Numbered from the stretch's first letter, positions 44,591 to 53,454 are shown. The stretch: DNA of 64,000 bases from Edaphobacter sp. (GCF_028283685.1 NZ_JAPWKF010000007.1:744001-808000); one strand, 5' to 3'. Translations and numbers: made by a program. Notes: generated from the letters alone by a model not told the origin.

Positions 44591-45913
44591 CTACTGAAGC
44601 AGGCTGATGGCGGCACTTGTCATGGCAGTGACCCCGGTGCGGAGAGCGGGCTCCGGCAGAGGCGCAAAATGCGCCGAGTGCAGCGCAGGCATGGAGAGGC
44701 CCTTGGCCTGGTGGTCGGCAAAGTCCTTCGGATCGTCGGCGCCGAGCCAGAAGATGACGTAAGGCACCTTGCCGTTATCGCCGAAGAAGCCAAAGTCTTC
44801 GCTGCCCATGATCGGCTTCACGTCGATGACGTGATCGGCACCGAGTTTGTCTTTGAAGACGCTGACAAGCTTTGCGGAAAGCGCGGGATCGTTGATGGTT
44901 GCCGTGGTGGACTCGTGTTCGAGGACGTTCACGATTGGCATGCGGTCCTCGGGAACTCCGGCAGCGATGGCAACTCCGCGGGCGGTGCGCTTGACGCCTT
45001 CGATGATGGTCTGCCGAACCTCTTCGCTGTAGGCACGGGTGGTCAGCTCCAAGCGAACCTCGTCGGGGATGATGTTGCGCTTGGTGCCGCCGTGGATCTG
45101 TCCGATGGTGACGACGGCGGGCTGCTGAGGCGGCACGGAGCGACTGACGACGGTCTGCACCTCGGTGATGAACTCGCCAGCCATCATCACTGGATCTTTA
45201 CCTGCCTCAGGTGCGGAGCCGTGGCTGCCGATGCCGCGCATGATGACGTCGATGGAGGTGGAGCTGGCGAGGGCAGGACCGGGCACAACCGCAACCAGCC
45301 CCGCGGGGAAGGGTGAGTCGTGCAGCGCGATGGCCATGTCGGGCTTGCCGAAGCGCTCGTAGAGGTGGTCATCCATCATCGCTTTCGCGCCGTCGATGGT
45401 CTCTTCGCTGGGCTGGCCGACGAGCATCAGCGTACCGTGCCACTGGCTCTTCATGGCAGCCATGGCGCGGGCGACGCCGACCAGCGTGGTGACGTGGATG
45501 TCGTGCCCGCAGGCGTGCATGACGCCGACCTCCTGCCCGGCGGGATTGGTGGAACGAACCTTACTGGCGTAGGGCAGGCCGGTGTCCTCGGTGACGGGGA
45601 GAGCATCCATGTCGGCACGGATAAGGAGAGTCGGGCCGGAGCCGTTCTTCATGATGCCGACGACGCCATAAGCCTGCGATCCGTCGTAGTAGCGGCCGAT
45701 GCGATCGGTGACGGTGAAGCCGTCTTTGCGAAGTTCCGAGGCGACGAAGGCGGAGGTCTTCTCTTCGTGATGAGAGAGCTCTGGCGCGGCGTGCAGCTGC
45801 TTATAGGTGGCGACGAGATTGGGTGTTTCGTGGCCGACGAATGTCTTTACATCCTGCGCTACGGCCGAAGCCGCAACTGCACCGCACGCCATGACAGCAA
45901 GCCAGCTCTTCAT
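44591..45913 (-). CDS. Exported M20-family amidohydrolase
   Basis: A metal-dependent amidohydrolase of the hippurate hydrolase/IAA-amino acid hydrolase type, about 440 aa. A signal peptide (MKSWLAVMACGAVAASAVAQ) is followed by metal ligands in HACGHDIHVTTLVG and GQPSEETIDGAKAMMDD, and a C-terminal MGSEDFGFFGD. The dimerisation domain lies in the middle (GIGSHGSAPEAGKDPV). It probably cleaves N-acyl amino acids or small peptides in the periplasm. ATG 45913 is chosen over 45970 because it starts the signal peptide. It lies 97 bases upstream of acs. Confidence 0.88.
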   Translation of the reverse strand: MKSWLAVMACGAVAASAVAQDVKTFVGHETPNLVATYKQLHAAPELSHHEEKTSAFVASELRKDGFTVTDRIGRYYDGSQAYGVVGIMKNGSGPTLLIRADMDALPVTEDTGLPYASKVRSTNPAGQEVGVMHACGHDIHVTTLVGVARAMAAMKSQWHGTLMLVGQPSEETIDGAKAMMDDHLYERFGKPDMAIALHDSPFPAGLVAVVPGPALASSTSIDVIMRGIGSHGSAPEAGKDPVMMAGEFITEVQTVVSRSVPPQQPAVVTIGQIHGGTKRNIIPDEVRLELTTRAYSEEVRQTIIEGVKRTARGVAIAAGVPEDRMPIVNVLEHESTTATINDPALSAKLVSVFKDKLGADHVIDVKPIMGSEDFGFFGDNGKVPYVIFWLGADDPKDFADHQAKGLSMPALHSAHFAPLPEPALRTGVTAMTSAAISLLQ

Positions 45914-45984
45914 CCAGGCACTCTCCTTGAATGCACTTATGATGGCACAGGCGTTTGGGCGGCAAGGCATAGAATCGAAAGGTC

Positions 45985-46179
45985 ATGGCAAACAGCACCC
46001 TCTTCTGGTCCGTCGGGATCGGCTTCTTCCTGGGCTTCGCCTTTGGCGTGGGCTGCGCGCTTGCGGTGATGTATTCGATCTTCATGGGTGGCTATCGAGC
46101 CGCGTTGCGGGACGCGCGCATGGCCGAGCCGCCGGAACGCTACCGGAAGACGCTGGAGAAGATCTCGGACACACCGTAG
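45985..46179 (+). CDS. Small single-span membrane protein, 64 aa
   Basis: One strong hydrophobic segment (LFWSVGIGFFLGFAFGVGCA to MYSIFM, residues 6-34) followed by a basic/acidic cytoplasmic tail. No family recognised. GAAAGG precedes the ATG, codon use matches neighbours, and it fits exactly between a divergent and a convergent gene, so it is probably real. Confidence 0.6.
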   Translation: MANSTLFWSVGIGFFLGFAFGVGCALAVMYSIFMGGYRAALRDARMAEPPERYRKTLEKISDTP

Positions 46180-46187
46180 AGGCGATC

Positions 46188-46763
46188 CTAGCCCCGCGTG
46201 GCGAGCAGTGCTTTGAGCTCCCTGACTTCGGCGGTCAAGGCCTTGATGTCAGCGAGGATCTCTCCGCGCTGGCGCCCTTCGCGGAGGGGGTCTGCCTGCT
46301 CCACATAAAAGTTTCCGCTGGGCTCAAGCACGCATTTTTCAACCTCGGAGTAGTCATTGAGGCCCTGTTTATGCAAAACGCTTTTCAGCTCGAGTTCAGT
46401 GAGCGCCTCGCGCTTCATGGCATCCCAGTCGACCTTGCCGTGGAGGATGAGCACCGCCTGATGACCTTCCAGCATGCTGTTGAGCTTCGGCGAGCGGAAC
46501 AGGAGGCGCGAGACAAGGTAATTGGTGGCGAGCAGCGAGAAGACACCGACGATGCCGCCCGAGACGGTATTGTCATCGCCAATGATGGCGTTCTGCACAG
46601 TGTTGGAGAGGCAGAGGAGGACGACGAGATCGAAGGGATTGAGTTGCGCCAGCTCACGTTTGCCGAAGAGGCGAATGAAGAAGACCAGGCAGAGATAGAC
46701 GATCACGGGCCGCAGGATCTTTTCCAGCAGCGGAAGGTGCAGGTGGAACATGCTCTCGATCAC
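46188..46763 (-). CDS. DUF421 (YetF-like) membrane protein
   Basis: A 191-aa protein with two or three N-terminal membrane spans (about 18-95) and the family signature GKRELAQLNPFDLVVLLCLS. A soluble alpha/beta domain follows (LILHGKVDWDAMKREALTELEL, NFYVEQ), ending in a short coiled coil. The biochemical function of DUF421 proteins is not settled. It lies downstream of galE on the same strand with a 50-base gap. Confidence 0.88.
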   Translation of the reverse strand: MIESMFHLHLPLLEKILRPVIVYLCLVFFIRLFGKRELAQLNPFDLVVLLCLSNTVQNAIIGDDNTVSGGIVGVFSLLATNYLVSRLLFRSPKLNSMLEGHQAVLILHGKVDWDAMKREALTELELKSVLHKQGLNDYSEVEKCVLEPSGNFYVEQADPLREGRQRGEILADIKALTAEVRELKALLATRG

Positions 46764-46813
46764 AGAAGAAGCTCCTATGAACCGTAAGACGCCTGCGGCC
46801 CATGATGTGTCTC

Positions 46814-47782
46814 TTAGGCGTAACGCTTGAGGTGCCAGCTCCAGGCGCTCTCGATGATCTGATCGAGCTCTCCGAGGGCAGGCTTCCAGCCGAGATCGGC
46901 CTTGATCTTCTCGGAGCTGGCGACGAGCACGGCGGGATCGCCGGGGCGGCGGTCATGCTCTTCGACCTTGATCGGCTTGCCGGTGACGCGCTCGACCGAC
47001 TGGATGACCTCACGAACGGTGAAGCCCTGGCCATTGCCGATGTTGTAGATCAGGCGGCTTTGCTGCTCAAGCGCTGCCAGGGCGAGGAAGTGGGCCTGGG
47101 CGAGGTCGTGGACGTGGATGTAGTCGCGGACGCAGGTGCCGTCCTTGGTGGGGTAGTCCTTGCCGAAGACCTTGATGCTCTCGCGACGTCCCATTGCGAC
47201 GTCGAGGATGAGGGGGATGAGGTGAGACTCGGGCTCGTGGGCCTCACCGTAGCCATCGATGGCACCGGCGACGTTGAAGTAACGCAGGCTGGCGTAGCGG
47301 AAGCCGTGAATGCGGTTCATCCAGGTGAGCATCTGTTCGACGAGGAGCTTACTCTCACCGTAGGCATTGGTCGGAAGCAGCTGGGCGTCTTCGGTGATGG
47401 GCGTGGAGAGCGGCTCACCATAGCAGGCTGCGGTCGAGCTGAAGACCAGTTTGTTGTGGCCGGTGGCGAGCATGGCCTCAAGCAAAGTGAGCGTGGACAT
47501 AGTGTTATTGCGGAAGTAGAGCTCGGGGACCTTCATGCTCTCGCCCGCCTCAATAAGAGCGGCGAAGTGCATCACGCCATCGAATTGTCCGTCGCGCAGG
47601 GTGGCTTCGATGAGGGCGCGGTCGGCGAGATCCCCTTCAACCAATTTCGCTCCGGGCGCTACGGCAGAAGGTTTGCTATGGCAGAAGTTGTCGAAGATGG
47701 TTACCTGATGGCCGCCGGCGAGCAGCAGACGGCTGACCGTTCCACCGATGTAACCTGCACCGCCGGTTACTAAGATGTTCAT
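46814..47782 (-). CDS. galE: UDP-glucose 4-epimerase
   Basis: Interconverts UDP-glucose and UDP-galactose with bound NAD. The Rossmann motif GGAGYIGGTVSRLLL opens the protein, the catalytic YxxxK is in NAYGESKLLVEQ, and FRYFN-like ASLRYFNVAGA and RDYIHVHDLAQAH follow. 322 aa is normal. AAGGAG lies 7 bases before the ATG. The product could feed envelope polysaccharide. Confidence 0.95.
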   Translation of the reverse strand: MNILVTGGAGYIGGTVSRLLLAGGHQVTIFDNFCHSKPSAVAPGAKLVEGDLADRALIEATLRDGQFDGVMHFAALIEAGESMKVPELYFRNNTMSTLTLLEAMLATGHNKLVFSSTAACYGEPLSTPITEDAQLLPTNAYGESKLLVEQMLTWMNRIHGFRYASLRYFNVAGAIDGYGEAHEPESHLIPLILDVAMGRRESIKVFGKDYPTKDGTCVRDYIHVHDLAQAHFLALAALEQQSRLIYNIGNGQGFTVREVIQSVERVTGKPIKVEEHDRRPGDPAVLVASSEKIKADLGWKPALGELDQIIESAWSWHLKRYA

Positions 47783-47824
47783 TTCACGCTCCTTTTAACA
47801 TTTACTGCGTACCACGAAAGTATC

Positions 47825-47852
47825 AGTGCCAACCCAGCTAGGTTGGGGCACT
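47825..47852. other. Inverted repeat between galE and the tonB-like gene
   Basis: AGTGCCAACC pairs with GGTT(GG)GGCACT around a 6-base loop, with a 2-base bulge. The 365-base gap 47783-48147 between these divergent genes otherwise shows no gene. TATAGT on the minus strand at the edge of the repeat could be a galE -10 element, but no good -35 is visible. Confidence 0.35.
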
Positions 47853-48147
47853 ATACTGCTAGTAGTGAATTGGCAGGGACCTAACATGACGGAATGGTCC
47901 TCCGATTGCACGGTCTGCTGCAACCTTTGACGCAAGTCTTCCCGTCTGTCTTAGAAACATCGTGCGACGTGACTACCATATCCCGTCGACCATTGTTGCA
48001 CTGAACGGGCAAGAGTATGTGCCTCTTCATCTTGACCGGCTGACGACGAGGTCTGATTCCGGTGTTTGAAATCTGGGCCAGGAAATATCGCTGGCCGATG
48101 TGAAACTCCCACGCCCCTCCCCAGAGCAGGCGACTTGAAGGACATTT

Positions 48148-49233
48148 ATGGCGAAGCCGCTTCGTACCGAAGATCTCACTCCGCAGAGCAAACAATTCAC
48201 CCATTTTGGCGTATTGAACGATGGCACGCAGAGCAAGGGATCGCTGTTCACCTCGCTCACGCTGAATATCGTCATCGCGATTATTGTCTGCATCGTGGGA
48301 GCTGCCGCGAAGAAGACCATCGAAAAGCGTCAGAAGCTGACCGAACTGAGCCTCGCGCCCCTTCCAAAGCAGATTGAGCCCATCAGGCCGAAGCCCGTGC
48401 TGAAGAAGCTGCCTCCGGTCCCCGTCGTCAAGGTCGAGCCGCCGAAGATCAAGATGCCGGACGTGAAGATGCCGGAGCCGCCGAAGGTTCCGGAGGTGAA
48501 GATGGTAGAGCCGAAGCCGATCGTGGTGCCTGCACCGCCCAAGGCAGTGGTGGCTCCCCCGGCTCCAAAGGTCGTCAATCTTGGCCATCCGGCACCTGCC
48601 GCGGTGGTGAATAACTCGCCCCACCCCTCCGCCGTGGCGCTTGGGCAGACCAACAATCCCATTGCTCCTTCGGACCGCCCTGCGACTGCCTCTATCAACC
48701 TTGGTCAGCGTGGAATGGCCGGCATGCCGGCGTCCAACACAGGCAGCGGTCCACGTGCATCAGCCGTTTCACTCGGCTCCGGCTCTCCGACCAGCCAAAC
48801 AATGGCCGGGAACGGCACGCGGCCGGTTCAGGGCGTGAAGCTGGGTGTCGCTGGCGGGACGGGACCAATGAATTCGACCGGCCGCGTCGCCGGACCGGTA
48901 AACCTGGGCCAGGCGCAGCAGCCTGCGATGCCGAAGCCAAATATGCCTAGCTCCACCGCGGCTCATGCCCCTAAGGTGCTGTTCAAGCCGCGTCCTGAAT
49001 ACACGGCTGAGGCAGTCAAGCTGCGCATCGAAGGTACGGTTTCGGTTCGCCTGAAGGTAGCCGCCAACGGAGCGGTTCATGTGCTCGGTGTAACGAGCGA
49101 TCTTGGCCACGGTCTTGGCGAATCCGCGATCCGGGCTGTCCAGTCAACCAGGTTTTCTCCTGCCACCGATGCCTCCGGCAATCCGGTGGACTGGGAGGGT
49201 GTCGTCAACGTAGCTTTCCAACTTGCGGGATAA
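48148..49233 (+). CDS. TonB-like energy transducer
   Basis: A 361-aa periplasm-spanning protein. A cytoplasmic N-terminus and one membrane span (about 35-53, LTLNIVIAIIVCIVGAA) lead into a Pro/Lys/Val-rich rod (70-135) and a Gly/Ala/Asn linker containing six [V/I]-x-L-G motifs. The C-terminal TonB domain (about 275-361) has PRPEYTAEAVKLRIEGTVSV and AIRAVQSTRFSPATD. It would pass proton-motive-force energy to outer-membrane receptors, though no receptor or exbBD lies nearby. AAGGA precedes the ATG. Confidence 0.87.
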   Translation: MAKPLRTEDLTPQSKQFTHFGVLNDGTQSKGSLFTSLTLNIVIAIIVCIVGAAAKKTIEKRQKLTELSLAPLPKQIEPIRPKPVLKKLPPVPVVKVEPPKIKMPDVKMPEPPKVPEVKMVEPKPIVVPAPPKAVVAPPAPKVVNLGHPAPAAVVNNSPHPSAVALGQTNNPIAPSDRPATASINLGQRGMAGMPASNTGSGPRASAVSLGSGSPTSQTMAGNGTRPVQGVKLGVAGGTGPMNSTGRVAGPVNLGQAQQPAMPKPNMPSSTAAHAPKVLFKPRPEYTAEAVKLRIEGTVSVRLKVAANGAVHVLGVTSDLGHGLGESAIRAVQSTRFSPATDASGNPVDWEGVVNVAFQLAG

Positions 49234-49338
49234 ATTGGCATACAGCCAAGCTAACCTGCTGCAATTTTTTGCATCTGCATTACCATCGACACAACCATTT
49301 TCGGGGATGCCCAACGTCACCGCAGGAGCTTTTAAACC

Positions 49339-51198
49339 ATGAATTTCAGGAAACACCCTACGGCCAGTCTGGCACTGGCCCTTCTGGCCACCAGCGTCAC
49401 GGCTCAGGCCGCGTTTGCCCTGCCGTTGCTGGGCAAGAAAAAGACCGATCAGGATGTCCTGCCGGCGCGCAAGCTCACAGCAAACCAGAATCAGCTGATC
49501 GATAAGGCCATTGCTCGTGAGAAGGAGGTCATTAAGACCGTCAAGGAGCGCGCTCCCCTGGTGGAGACCTACATCCAGAACATGCGACCTGACCCCGTCC
49601 TAGGACAGGCTCCGGACGCGGATCAGCACTTTCTCAGCCGAGTGGAATTTGACCGGATTATCGGCGGCCAGAGCTACAAGGTCAACAAGACAACCTCGCA
49701 GGGCAGCAACGGTAGCGGCAAGCTGGGCTTCTTCAAGAATTCCCTCTCAGCCATCACCGGTCTGAGCGGCGGCCTGCATCTCCAGTTCAACGAGACGGGC
49801 TTCATCCAGATGATTCTGATGGACTCGAATGACTTCGACCGTCAGCATTATGTCTTTGGCTACGTCCGCAACGAGTTCCTCGGCACCACGCCGACCGCTG
49901 TCTTTGACGTAACGCCGATCAACGGCAAGCGCGCCACAGGCCGATTCTATGGCCGTATCTGGGTGGAGACGCGCAACGGCAATGTTGTTCGCTTCAACGG
50001 TGACTTCGCCGGATCCGAAAAAGATGTTCGCGAGTACTACCACTTCGACAGCTGGCGTACCAATGTGCAGCCTGACATGTGGCTGCCGACCTCCTTCTAC
50101 GTGGAAGAGAGCGATCCGAAGAGTATCTCGCGCAGCCTGAAGTTCAAGGCGATCAACAACATCTGGGGTTATGCGCTAAAGGTTCCGCAGAAGGACGCTG
50201 AGAATACGTCGATGGATGTGGTTGGCGCAACAGATGTCAGCACGGATGCGCAGGATGTCAGCCCGCTCGGCGCGCAGCGCGCGTGGGTTCAGCAGGCTGA
50301 GGACAACGTCGTGGAGCGCCTCTTCCAGGCAGGCCTTCTGGATGCTCCCAGCGACTTCGACAAGACGCTCGAGGCGCTGGCTGGAAATATCCTCGCCTAT
50401 AACAACATCACCCTCTCGCGTCCGATCCATGTCCGTACGCTGATGACCGAGCCGCTGGAGTCTCTGTCGGTCGGAAACACGATCATTCTGTCCAAGGGTC
50501 TACTGGATACGACCGCTATCATCAGCCAGGACGGCGCTCAGCAAATGGGCAACCTGAATGCTGTTCTCGCATTCCAGATCGCCCACATTCTGCTGGGGCA
50601 CCGTCTGGATACGAAGTACGCCTTCAATGACCGTCTGCTGTTTCCGGCGAATTCGGTCTTCAATCGCATTCCCATGCACCATACGGATGCGGACAATACG
50701 GCCGCCGCGAAGAAGGCAATGGAGCTGCTGAGCGCCAAGGAGCTTGAGGGTGGCCAGCAGTACTTCGGCCTTTACCTGCAGCAGCTGCAGGAGCGCGTCA
50801 AGCCGCTGAAGTCTCTGAACGAGCCGATGATCGGCGACGGACTGGTGAAGAGCGATGCTGATCCAACGTTCTGGATGGCAGCGATCATCGCCAAGGCTCC
50901 GAAGCTCGACATGAAGGATGTGAAGCAGCAGGCTGCAATGCCACTCTCCAGCTTCACACGCCGCGACCCCTGGACCGATCAGCTCGTCACGCTGCATGCG
51001 GGCTTCGAGCCGCTGCTCTCGCCGGCAGACAAGATGCCGTTCGAGGTCACCCCGGTCTATATCAAGCTCGGATATTACAAGCCACCTACGGAAGCAGCAG
51101 CGCAGCAGCCTGCGGCCGCTGCTCCCGCAGAATCGACCGAAGCACAGCCGGCAGCGCAACCGCCTGCTGCTGCAACACAGGCTCCTCCACAGAACTAA
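49339..51198 (+). CDS. Secreted protein with degenerate M48-like peptidase domain
   Basis: A 619-aa exported protein (signal peptide to about AQAAFA). The N-terminal half (about 110-290) resembles a LolA/outer-membrane-lipoprotein-like beta fold (FDVTPINGKRATGRFYGRIWVE is its core, described here in part). The second half (about 330-540) looks like an M48 peptidase, but the HExxH site reads FQIAH in VLAFQIAHILLGH, losing the first His and the catalytic Glu. A Gln/Ala/Pro-rich tail ends the protein. It follows the tonB-like gene by 105 bases. Probably non-catalytic; function unknown. Confidence 0.72.
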   Translation: MNFRKHPTASLALALLATSVTAQAAFALPLLGKKKTDQDVLPARKLTANQNQLIDKAIAREKEVIKTVKERAPLVETYIQNMRPDPVLGQAPDADQHFLSRVEFDRIIGGQSYKVNKTTSQGSNGSGKLGFFKNSLSAITGLSGGLHLQFNETGFIQMILMDSNDFDRQHYVFGYVRNEFLGTTPTAVFDVTPINGKRATGRFYGRIWVETRNGNVVRFNGDFAGSEKDVREYYHFDSWRTNVQPDMWLPTSFYVEESDPKSISRSLKFKAINNIWGYALKVPQKDAENTSMDVVGATDVSTDAQDVSPLGAQRAWVQQAEDNVVERLFQAGLLDAPSDFDKTLEALAGNILAYNNITLSRPIHVRTLMTEPLESLSVGNTIILSKGLLDTTAIISQDGAQQMGNLNAVLAFQIAHILLGHRLDTKYAFNDRLLFPANSVFNRIPMHHTDADNTAAAKKAMELLSAKELEGGQQYFGLYLQQLQERVKPLKSLNEPMIGDGLVKSDADPTFWMAAIIAKAPKLDMKDVKQQAAMPLSSFTRRDPWTDQLVTLHAGFEPLLSPADKMPFEVTPVYIKLGYYKPPTEAAAQQPAAAAPAESTEAQPAAQPPAAATQAPPQN

Positions 51199-51200
51199 GG

Positions 51201-51246
51201 GCTTAAACAATGATGGCCAGCTGCGGCTGGCCATCATTGTTTAAGC
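51201..51246. terminator. Very long perfect hairpin after the M48-like gene
   Basis: A perfect 21-bp stem (51201-51221 with 51226-51246) with loop TGCG, beginning 2 bases past the stop codon. The A- and T-rich ends (AAACAATG and CATTGTTT) are inside the stem. No T tract follows. Probably a terminator working on both strands. Confidence 0.7.
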
Positions 51247-51530
51247 AGGAATTATCGAGATCTCCCGGCGAATCTCCCACAAATAAGTCCATAAGCGGAA
51301 CCAAGCCGCTTGCGGGCCAGTCAAACCTTTAGTGTCGATGCGGATCTGCAGCTCAATACGTCCCTTTGATCCTGAGATCCGGGAATGACCTGATCTCGGT
51401 ATCATGCCGATTCCCCCTGATGTCGCTAATTTGGGGCAGCATACACTTTCTAAGCGATTTATGATGATATTTAAGAACCATTTGGCCTTTTGCTTGCACT
51501 ACATTTCGATAGCTGTCTCGGTATAAGGCT

Positions 51531-51574
51531 CCGGTCCTGATGACCGGCAGTCCTATCATCAGGGGGATTCTGTG
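51531..51574 (+). promoter_or_regulatory. Possible structured leader controlling translation of the beta-barrel gene
   Basis: Two mutually exclusive pairings can be drawn. CCGGTC (51531-51536) pairs with GACCGG (51542-51547). Alternatively CCTGATGA (51536-51543) pairs with TCATCAGG (51556-51563), which covers part of the AGGGGG ribosome-binding site just before GTG 51572. The remainder of the gap 51247-51530 shows no gene. Confidence 0.4.
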
Positions 51575-52126
51575 TTCAGGAAGTTCTTTGTTTGTATGAC
51601 CCTGCTGGGAGCGCCCGCGGCGCTGCTCGCCCAGGCAGCACCGACGGCAACCAAGCATGCAGATCTACAGGTCGGTGCCGGATTCTCCAGCGTCGGTACG
51701 GACTATTATGTTCCCAATCGCGTCGGCGGCACCACGCTTTATTTTGATTACGACTTCTACCACCACTTTGGTATTGAGGGCGAATTCCGGTTTGCCAAGG
51801 ACTCGGACACCGGAATCTATGAGAAGACCTATGAGGTCGGTGGACGTTACTCCCGCACGTATTTCCAGCGCTTCGCTCCCTACGGCAAGGTGCTCTATGG
51901 CCGTGGCGTATTCAATTTTGCGACTGAGGGCGTCACGACAGCCAACCTTGCCTACAACATAGTTTCCTTTGGCGGTGGTCTGGACTACAAGCTCTTCCCT
52001 TTTCTGAACCTCCGCGGAGACTACGAATACCAGAACTGGTTTGGGTTCCCCCAGGGCCTGCACCCCAACGTCATTACGATCGGAGCGGCCTACCACTTCG
52101 GCGGACTGAGGAAGCGGTCCAAGTAG
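51572..52126 (+). CDS. Outer-membrane beta-barrel protein, 184 aa
   Basis: A signal peptide (MFRKFFVCMTLLGAPAALLA) is followed by alternating aromatic/hydrophobic strands, such as LQVGAGFSSVGTDYYV, TLYFDYDFYHHFGIEGEF and LNLRGDYEYQNWF. The C-terminal strand ITIGAAYHFGGL ends close to the terminus, as in OmpA/OmpW-like barrels. Specific function unknown. GTG start with AGGGGG 5 bases upstream. Confidence 0.75.
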   Translation: MFRKFFVCMTLLGAPAALLAQAAPTATKHADLQVGAGFSSVGTDYYVPNRVGGTTLYFDYDFYHHFGIEGEFRFAKDSDTGIYEKTYEVGGRYSRTYFQRFAPYGKVLYGRGVFNFATEGVTTANLAYNIVSFGGGLDYKLFPFLNLRGDYEYQNWFGFPQGLHPNVITIGAAYHFGGLRKRSK

Positions 52127-52155
52127 TCCCAGCTTCGAGATTCATCCTTCCACGA

Positions 52156-52183
52156 AAAATCCCCGTCCTCGGACGGGGATTTT
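52156..52183. terminator. Bidirectional terminator between two convergent porin-like genes
   Basis: A 13-bp stem AAAATCCCCGTCC/GGACGGGGATTTT (52156-52168 and 52171-52183) with a minimal loop. A-rich and T-rich flanks let it act on both strands. Confidence 0.8.
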
Positions 52184-52209
52184 CATTCTCGGAGGTGCCT
52201 CCGAAGAGA

Positions 52210-52812
52210 TTAGAAGTGGTAGGCGACGCCGACCACGGGCATCGAGAAAACCTGCCAGCGGTTGGTCTTGAAGTTATCGAGGCCGAAATTCGGTGTCTTG
52301 CCGACGAAGCCACGATACTCGGCACGGATATCCCAGCTGGGGCTCAGCTCGTAGGCAACGCCGCCGCCGAACAGACCACCGATGGTGGTGGTGTTCTTGG
52401 TGTCCAGGTTCGTGGTCGCGTAATCACGGATGGGGGTAAAGATCAGGGCGCCGACACCAACTTCCGCGAACGGATAGAAGTTGCGATAGTTACGGAAGTT
52501 AAAGACATAAGCGCCTGTAACCTCCTGCTGGCGGGTGTGAATCCGGACATCGGGAAGGAAACTGGTGGAGTACCGCGTCGAGTACTGAGAGAAGGAGTAG
52601 TTCAGCTCCAATGCGCTGCGCGGCGTCAGCATGTAGCGATAGCTGGCCAGAATGCCAAGTGTACCGGATGCATTGACCTGTACTGCATTGCCATTAACCT
52701 GCGGCGAAAAAACGCCCATTGCGCTGATGCTTGCATCCTGACGGCTCTCCTGCGCAAAACCGGCAGAGGCGGTGGCCAGCAGCAGCGCGCCCAACAACAT
52801 CGTCTTCTTCAT
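52210..52812 (-). CDS. Outer-membrane beta-barrel protein, about 200 aa
   Basis: A signal peptide (MKKTMLLGALLLATASAGFA) is followed by repeated amphipathic strands (TLGILASYRYMLTPRSALEL, FYPFAEVGVGALIFTP, WDIRAEYRGFVG) and a C-terminal aromatic strand, VVGVAYHF, ending in Phe, the classical barrel-assembly signal. ATG 52812 is chosen because it starts the signal peptide; the frame is open further upstream. Function unknown. Confidence 0.78.
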   Translation of the reverse strand: MKKTMLLGALLLATASAGFAQESRQDASISAMGVFSPQVNGNAVQVNASGTLGILASYRYMLTPRSALELNYSFSQYSTRYSTSFLPDVRIHTRQQEVTGAYVFNFRNYRNFYPFAEVGVGALIFTPIRDYATTNLDTKNTTTIGGLFGGGVAYELSPSWDIRAEYRGFVGKTPNFGLDNFKTNRWQVFSMPVVGVAYHF

Positions 52813-52931
52813 TCTTCGCCAGATCCCTTCAAAAACGTCCACACCGGTCTCGGAGCAAACCACGACTGCTGCGCCATCAAGTACCGTCCCTTCATTGTAA
52901 ACGCAGGGACGGCCTTCTCTATGCGAGCAGA

Positions 52932-52971
52932 AAAAAGAAAGGCTGGAGTCTGTGACGCACCTCCAGCCTTT
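52932..52971 (-). terminator. Terminator downstream of the Spy-like gene
   Basis: Stem AAAGGCTGGAG/CTCCAGCCTTT (52938-52948 and 52961-52971) with a 12-base loop, followed on the minus strand by CTTTTTTC. Confidence 0.7.
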
Positions 52972-53007
52972 TCATTCGTCCACGATGGCAATCTGCAGTC
53001 CCCGGCG

Positions 53008-53454
53008 CTACTGGGGAGGCGGCTGCGAGCCCTGGCCGCGATTCTGCATGCGCTGCTGCATCTCGGCGATCATGGCGTCGTACTTGGTCTTCTGATCATC
53101 GGTGAGGGTGGCCCGGATCTTATCCTGGGAGCTCTTGCGAATCGCCATCATCTTGGGTCGCTTTTCCTCACGCGAGGTGGAGGTGTCCTCGCGCAGCGCC
53201 TGCATCTGCTTACCCTGGTCGTCGAGGATGGCCTTGACCTGGGTCTGCTGATCAGAGGTGAGACTGAGCTTCTGGGTCAGCATGTCGAGCTCGTGCTTCT
53301 CCATGCCTGGACCGCCGGGGCCACGGGGACCGCCTGCTGGAGGACCGGAGGGGGCCGCATCCTGTGACCATGCCGGTACGCCGCAAAGAACGCCGGCACA
53401 GAGTGCGGCGATTGCGATGCGGCCGAATTTTCCTCGCAATTGTGTGAACTTCAT
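53008..53454 (-). CDS. Periplasmic Spy/CpxP-like (LTxxQ) protein
   Basis: A 148-aa exported protein with a signal peptide (to about PAWSQ), a Gly/Pro-rich stretch (35-50) and a helical domain. It carries LSLTSDQQTQVKAIL and a second copy, ATLTDDQKTKYDAMI, the LTxxQ hallmark of Spy/CpxP chaperones and metal-binding relatives. A role in envelope stress or as a chaperone is inferred from the family only. It appears to be a single gene ended by the hairpin at 52938-52971. Confidence 0.8.
   Translation of the reverse strand: MKFTQLRGKFGRIAIAALCAGVLCGVPAWSQDAAPSGPPAGGPRGPGGPGMEKHELDMLTQKLSLTSDQQTQVKAILDDQGKQMQALREDTSTSREEKRPKMMAIRKSSQDKIRATLTDDQKTKYDAMIAEMQQRMQNRGQGSQPPPQ

Noticed and set aside
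47881..48624. 247-codon minus-strand frame between galE and the tonB-like gene
   Set aside because: Most of it is antisense to the tonB-like gene and its product is His/Arg/Leu-rich with no recognisable domain.
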